Shown here piece by piece: positions 61,702 to 64,000 of a stretch of 64,000 nucleotides of DNA (within the stretch, counting starts at the first letter, position 1; each line of letters begins with the position of its first letter). A program made the translations under genes and the position numbers. Below the pieces are notes generated by a model, which did no database searches, was not told the DNA's origin, and saw only the letters and a list, made by a program, of their open reading frames with translations. Origin of the DNA: an uncultured Anaerococcus sp. (GTDB taxonomy: Bacteria > Bacillota > Clostridia > Tissierellales > Peptoniphilaceae); the NCBI RefSeq assembly GCF_943908415.1, contig NZ_CALTSY010000002.1, positions 52,331 to 116,330 of the forward strand. Reading direction: 5' to 3'.

Positions 61702-62988
61702 CTAATGAAGCTCAACAGCTAAGTTGTGATAGCCAATTTCAGAAGTTGAACCAATTACAGCATTAAGCTCACAAGTGATTTCGCCTGTATCTTCATCAAT
61801 ACAACCGTCCCATCCACCTGCTAGGTTCATAATTGCGTTTTGATCACCTATCACTCTGTCAGCTTTCTCTAGATGTAATAAATGAGACACATTACCAGTA
61901 GATACTACTGCACATGCTTCTTTCTTTGCATCGGCAAGTGGTTGAGAATCTCCTTCCCATCCAGAACACTCATCAGTAATAAGTAATGACTTGATATTAG
62001 CTTTTTCAAGACCAGATGAAATCATAACTAAATCAGTATCAGGATTTCCATATCCTTCTTCAGATATGATAACTCCATCTGCACCTAACATCTTGCATAA
62101 TTTAACTGTTTGATTACAAGATCTAAACTTACCATCTAGGGTAGTTAGCTCTGGAACGATAATTTGTCCTATAAAGTTAATCGTTTTCCCATGTTCCTTA
62201 TAAAGTTCCTTAATTACAGAATTATTTAGATGTTGATAAGTTGTAATTTTATCGCACGCAGCTACGCAATTTCCACTAACAACCGCACCATCTAACTCTT
62301 CATTTGGATGCAAAATAGTTGGTAAAATCTTCTTTACATCAACTCCATATACATAAACATCATGTAATAAGCCTTGAGCTATTACCATTTGTGCATAAAC
62401 GACCTTTGGTAACTCTTTATATTTTTCACTATCTTCTGCTATAGATTCTAGTTCATAAACTTCCTTCTCATCACAAGCACAATCTTTAAGAGCTTTACCT
62501 ACATACTCAGAAGCCTTTAATCCTACAAGTCTTGCTGTAAGTTCATGTTCATGAGGCTTTAGTCCATCAACAACACTTATATCTACTACGATATTTAGAG
62601 TTTTAGAAAATGGTGTATATTTTGCCCCTTCTGACCACATATCGATTATTCCTTCTTGGAATCCTACAATATCTCCTACTGTTACAACAGCAACATTTTT
62701 CATAACCTTAGTTATACCATCGCCAAGTTGTTCAATATCTCCAGTAACTCCAGGAAAGCTATTTTTTCTATCAACTCTAAATCTTGGTTCGATACAATCT
62801 TTAACAGGTATTATTCTAACCTTCTCCCCCGGTTTTGCTAAATCGATTTTAATATCCTTTACAAATTCAATCTCTTTTAGAAAATTTTGCATCTCCTCTT
62901 GATTGACATAAAGAGTTTTATTCTCGATTTTAGTAACATCTGATAATACAACATCTTCGATAAATACATTTTGAAGTTCTAATTTCAT
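61702..62988 (-). CDS. GrdE-type proprotein of sarcosine/betaine reductase
   Basis: A 428-residue homologue of GrdE (grdG or grdI type). The self-processing site SGNCVAACDK is intact with Asn240-Cys241, giving the pyruvoyl subunit. Both proteins share VKDC/VNEPR-type N-terminal blocks and GFQEGIIDM near residue 110 but diverge elsewhere. It follows grdX by 12 bases with AAGGAG in the gap and precedes the selenoprotein subunit. It defines the amine substrate of the second complex. Confidence 0.92.
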   Translation of the reverse strand: MKLELQNVFIEDVVLSDVTKIENKTLYVNQEEMQNFLKEIEFVKDIKIDLAKPGEKVRIIPVKDCIEPRFRVDRKNSFPGVTGDIEQLGDGITKVMKNVAVVTVGDIVGFQEGIIDMWSEGAKYTPFSKTLNIVVDISVVDGLKPHEHELTARLVGLKASEYVGKALKDCACDEKEVYELESIAEDSEKYKELPKVVYAQMVIAQGLLHDVYVYGVDVKKILPTILHPNEELDGAVVSGNCVAACDKITTYQHLNNSVIKELYKEHGKTINFIGQIIVPELTTLDGKFRSCNQTVKLCKMLGADGVIISEEGYGNPDTDLVMISSGLEKANIKSLLITDECSGWEGDSQPLADAKKEACAVVSTGNVSHLLHLEKADRVIGDQNAIMNLAGGWDGCIDEDTGEITCELNAVIGSTSEIGYHNLAVELH

Positions 62989-63000
62989 ACAATCTCCTTT

Positions 63001-63354
63001 CTAATCGATGTCTATACTCTCCCCAAGAAGATTGAGATCCATAAATTCATAATCTTCCAGATTTTTATAATCCGGTTTCCTATGACCCATTGTAGCTAAG
63101 TAAGATGCTATAGAATCTTCAATAATGATAATAGAGTTCTCACTTTTACCTTTTTTTATGGCAATACTCCTTACTGGCGAGTAAAACATCCTAATCGATG
63201 CTGCTAGAGGATGATTAACCATAGTGTAATTTAAATAGACTAAATCTCGTACCTTATACAAGACATCTATATAATCACCATCTACAAATAAAACGTTACT
63301 AAATTTATCTTTAAGCTTTGAATTATTAGTAACTATAGTTACATTCTTATTCAT
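63001..63354 (-). CDS. grdX: GrdX-family protein
   Basis: A 117-residue protein of the GrdX family, found only with glycine/sarcosine/betaine reductase operons. Family features: N-terminal TIVTNNSKLKDKF and the central stretch LVYLNYTMVNHPLAASIRMF. No catalytic residues are evident and its function is unknown. First gene of the operon, with AAGGAGG before ATG 63354. A second grdX for the glycine operon, if present, lies upstream of the window. Confidence 0.88.
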   Translation of the reverse strand: MNKNVTIVTNNSKLKDKFSNVLFVDGDYIDVLYKVRDLVYLNYTMVNHPLAASIRMFYSPVRSIAIKKGKSENSIIIIEDSIASYLATMGHRKPDYKNLEDYEFMDLNLLGESIDID

Positions 63355-63395
63355 AACATCCTCCTTATCATAATTTTAACAATATTTATATTTAA

Positions 63396-63442
63396 ATTAT
63401 ATTTAGAGCGCTAACACTTTATCTATTAAAACTAAATTTTAA
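63396..63442 (-). promoter_or_regulatory. Promoter and candidate Crp/Fnr operator of second grd operon
   Basis: A TATAAT at 63401-63396 (minus) has no good -35. Centred about 45 bases before the likely transcription start is a palindrome TTAAAA-N5-TTTTAA (63426-63442), a position typical for activators of the Crp/Fnr family. The operon ends with such a regulator. Confidence 0.4.
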
Positions 63443-63494
63443 CCTAGATAGATAGCTATGAATTGATTAATATTCCCATGAAAATTTAAAGTAA

Positions 63495-63620
63495 ATTAAT
63501 ATAAGACATACTTTTCATTAATATAAATAAAATACTAACTGTAAGAATTATTAATATAAGACATACTTCTCATTAATATAAATAAAATACTAACTGCAAG
63601 TATTATTAACATAAACTTAT
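63495..63620. repeat. 55-bp direct tandem repeat, about 2.2 copies
   Basis: Copies begin at 63495, 63550 and (partial) 63605 with ATTAATATAAGACATACTT. The first two differ at only about three positions. The unit is AT-rich and has no ORF. Confidence 0.85.
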
Positions 63621-63640
63621 AAGGTATGTATTTATATACT

Positions 63641-63668
63641 AAAAAAGACCTAGTATGATGACTAAGTC
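63641..63668 (-). terminator. Terminator, distal
   Basis: Minus-strand GACTTAGT-N6-ACTAGGTC followed by TTTTTT. It is the second of two similar hairpins downstream of the 5S-like segment. Confidence 0.75.
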
Positions 63669-63767
63669 TCAGATTTACTAGCTCATTAACTATTAGCAAG
63701 TGAATTAACACTAAAGATTTCGTGTATAGATTTGTATTTTGTTCGGGGCAGATTTATTTTTTGCACT

Positions 63768-63795
63768 AAAAAAGGCTCAGTCAAATGACTAAGTC
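63768..63795 (-). terminator. Terminator, proximal, rRNA-type
   Basis: Minus-strand GACTTAGTCA-TT-TGACTGAGCC with one mismatch, followed by TTTTTT, ends the transcript containing the 5S-like RNA. Confidence 0.8.
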
Positions 63796-63802
63796 TTAAT
63801 TA

Positions 63803-63890
63803 TTCAGCAGCTTCCACCAAAATCCCATAAGCTACGCTTACTCATTCGCCATTATCATGGCTGATTTTGAGGTTAAATATGCCAACTTAC
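63803..63890 (-). other. Structured spacer between 5S-like RNA and terminator
   Basis: On the minus strand CAAAATC/GATTTTG encloses GCCAT-GATA-ATGGC and AAGC-GT-AGCTT. No ORF. It looks like a folded RNA of unknown type, transcribed with the 5S-like segment. Confidence 0.4.
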
Positions 63891-63980
63891 GGCATATTTA
63901 ACACTCTACGGGAGGTCTCCCTCCGAGTACCATCGGCGTTGCTAGGCTTAACTTCTGTGTTCGGTATATATAAACATGCC
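63891..63980 (-). rRNA. 5S rRNA-like segment with missing 5' domain
   Basis: The minus strand carries the 3' two thirds of 5S rRNA: ACCGAACACAGAAGTTAAGC, then ACGCCGATGGTACT and GGGAGACCTCCC. Helix I can form between GGCATGTTTA and TAAATATGCC at its ends, but the segment totals 90 bases instead of about 117; the helix II/III 5' strands are absent. Both ends continue into extra hairpins (63872-63902 and 63970-63998). It may be a degenerate copy, a permuted form, or an edge artefact. Confidence 0.55.
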
Positions 63981-64000
63981 TTGACTTGGCATGTTTATGC

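Noticed and set aside
1..64000. CRISPR arrays, prophage or plasmid replication genes.
   Set aside because: No regularly spaced repeats of CRISPR type, no integrase, capsid, terminase or replication initiator genes were found.

Overview
The window is AT-rich, densely packed DNA from a low-GC, strictly anaerobic, amino-acid-fermenting Firmicute. Gene content (Stickland glycine reductase with selenocysteine, serine dehydratase, an iron alcohol dehydrogenase, a Mn2+ riboswitch) and gene style fit a Gram-positive anaerobic coccus of the Peptoniphilaceae/Tissierellia type. That placement is inference; no species can be named from the sequence alone.

Layout. 1-6.5 kb (+): glycine reductase operon, trxB(partial)-trxA-grdE-grdA-grdB-grdC-grdD, with UGA-encoded selenocysteine in grdA and grdB, followed by a Na+/glycine-alanine symporter. 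8.1-13.0 kb (-): a selenium-supply operon (ASKHA activase, double-cubane reductase, selD, yedF, DUF3343, cysteine-desulfurase-like protein). 13.3-17.9 kb (-): a putative surface or polyphosphate system (beta-helix lipoprotein, VTC-type polymerase, DUF4956 membrane protein, OmpR regulator, histidine kinase) preceded by PhoP-box-like direct repeats. 18.0-23.4 kb (+): a yybP-ykoY Mn2+ riboswitch with its P-type ATPase, then panD-panC-panS behind a structured leader with an attenuator-like terminator. 23.4-31.7 kb: nucleoside hydrolase/ribokinase/paired chromate-type transporters, a HAD hydrolase, MATE pump, guanine deaminase and purine permease. 32-40.5 kb: acetyltransferases, alcohol dehydrogenase, serine uptake and deamination operon, superoxide dismutase with a Fur-like operator, MaoC-like and MalY-like enzymes. 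40.5-44.1 kb (-): a two-component system next to a membrane redox relay that includes a 48-aa CXXC protein. 44.4-48.2 kb: a DNA-repair-linked radical SAM pair and two paralogous lipoproteins. 48.3-55.9 kb (-): an eight-gene corrinoid methyltransferase operon with its own corrinoid activase and probable corrinoid uptake genes. 56.2-56.4 kb: a MITE-like element against tRNA-Gln(CUG). 56.9-63.4 kb: a Na/Pi transporter, then a second GrdE/GrdB pair (sarcosine or betaine type) with grdX, a YkvI transporter and a Crp/Fnr regulator. 63.5-64 kb: a tandem repeat, two terminators and an unusual 5S-rRNA-like segment at the window edge.

How it fits together. Serine and glycine are imported (SstT-like, AGCS) and fermented. 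Serine dehydratase makes pyruvate; glycine reductase makes acetyl phosphate using electrons from the thioredoxin system. The second protein-B complex probably feeds a methylated glycine derivative into the same GrdA and GrdC/D. SelD and the Se-carrier genes supply selenophosphate for three selenoproteins in this window (GrdA and two GrdB). selA, selB and selC are not in the window. The corrinoid operon is the best candidate for an undescribed pathway: three UroD-family methyltransferases, one corrinoid protein and a reductive activase, with no assignable substrate. The selenium operon and the VTC/DUF4956 operon are the next most interesting units.
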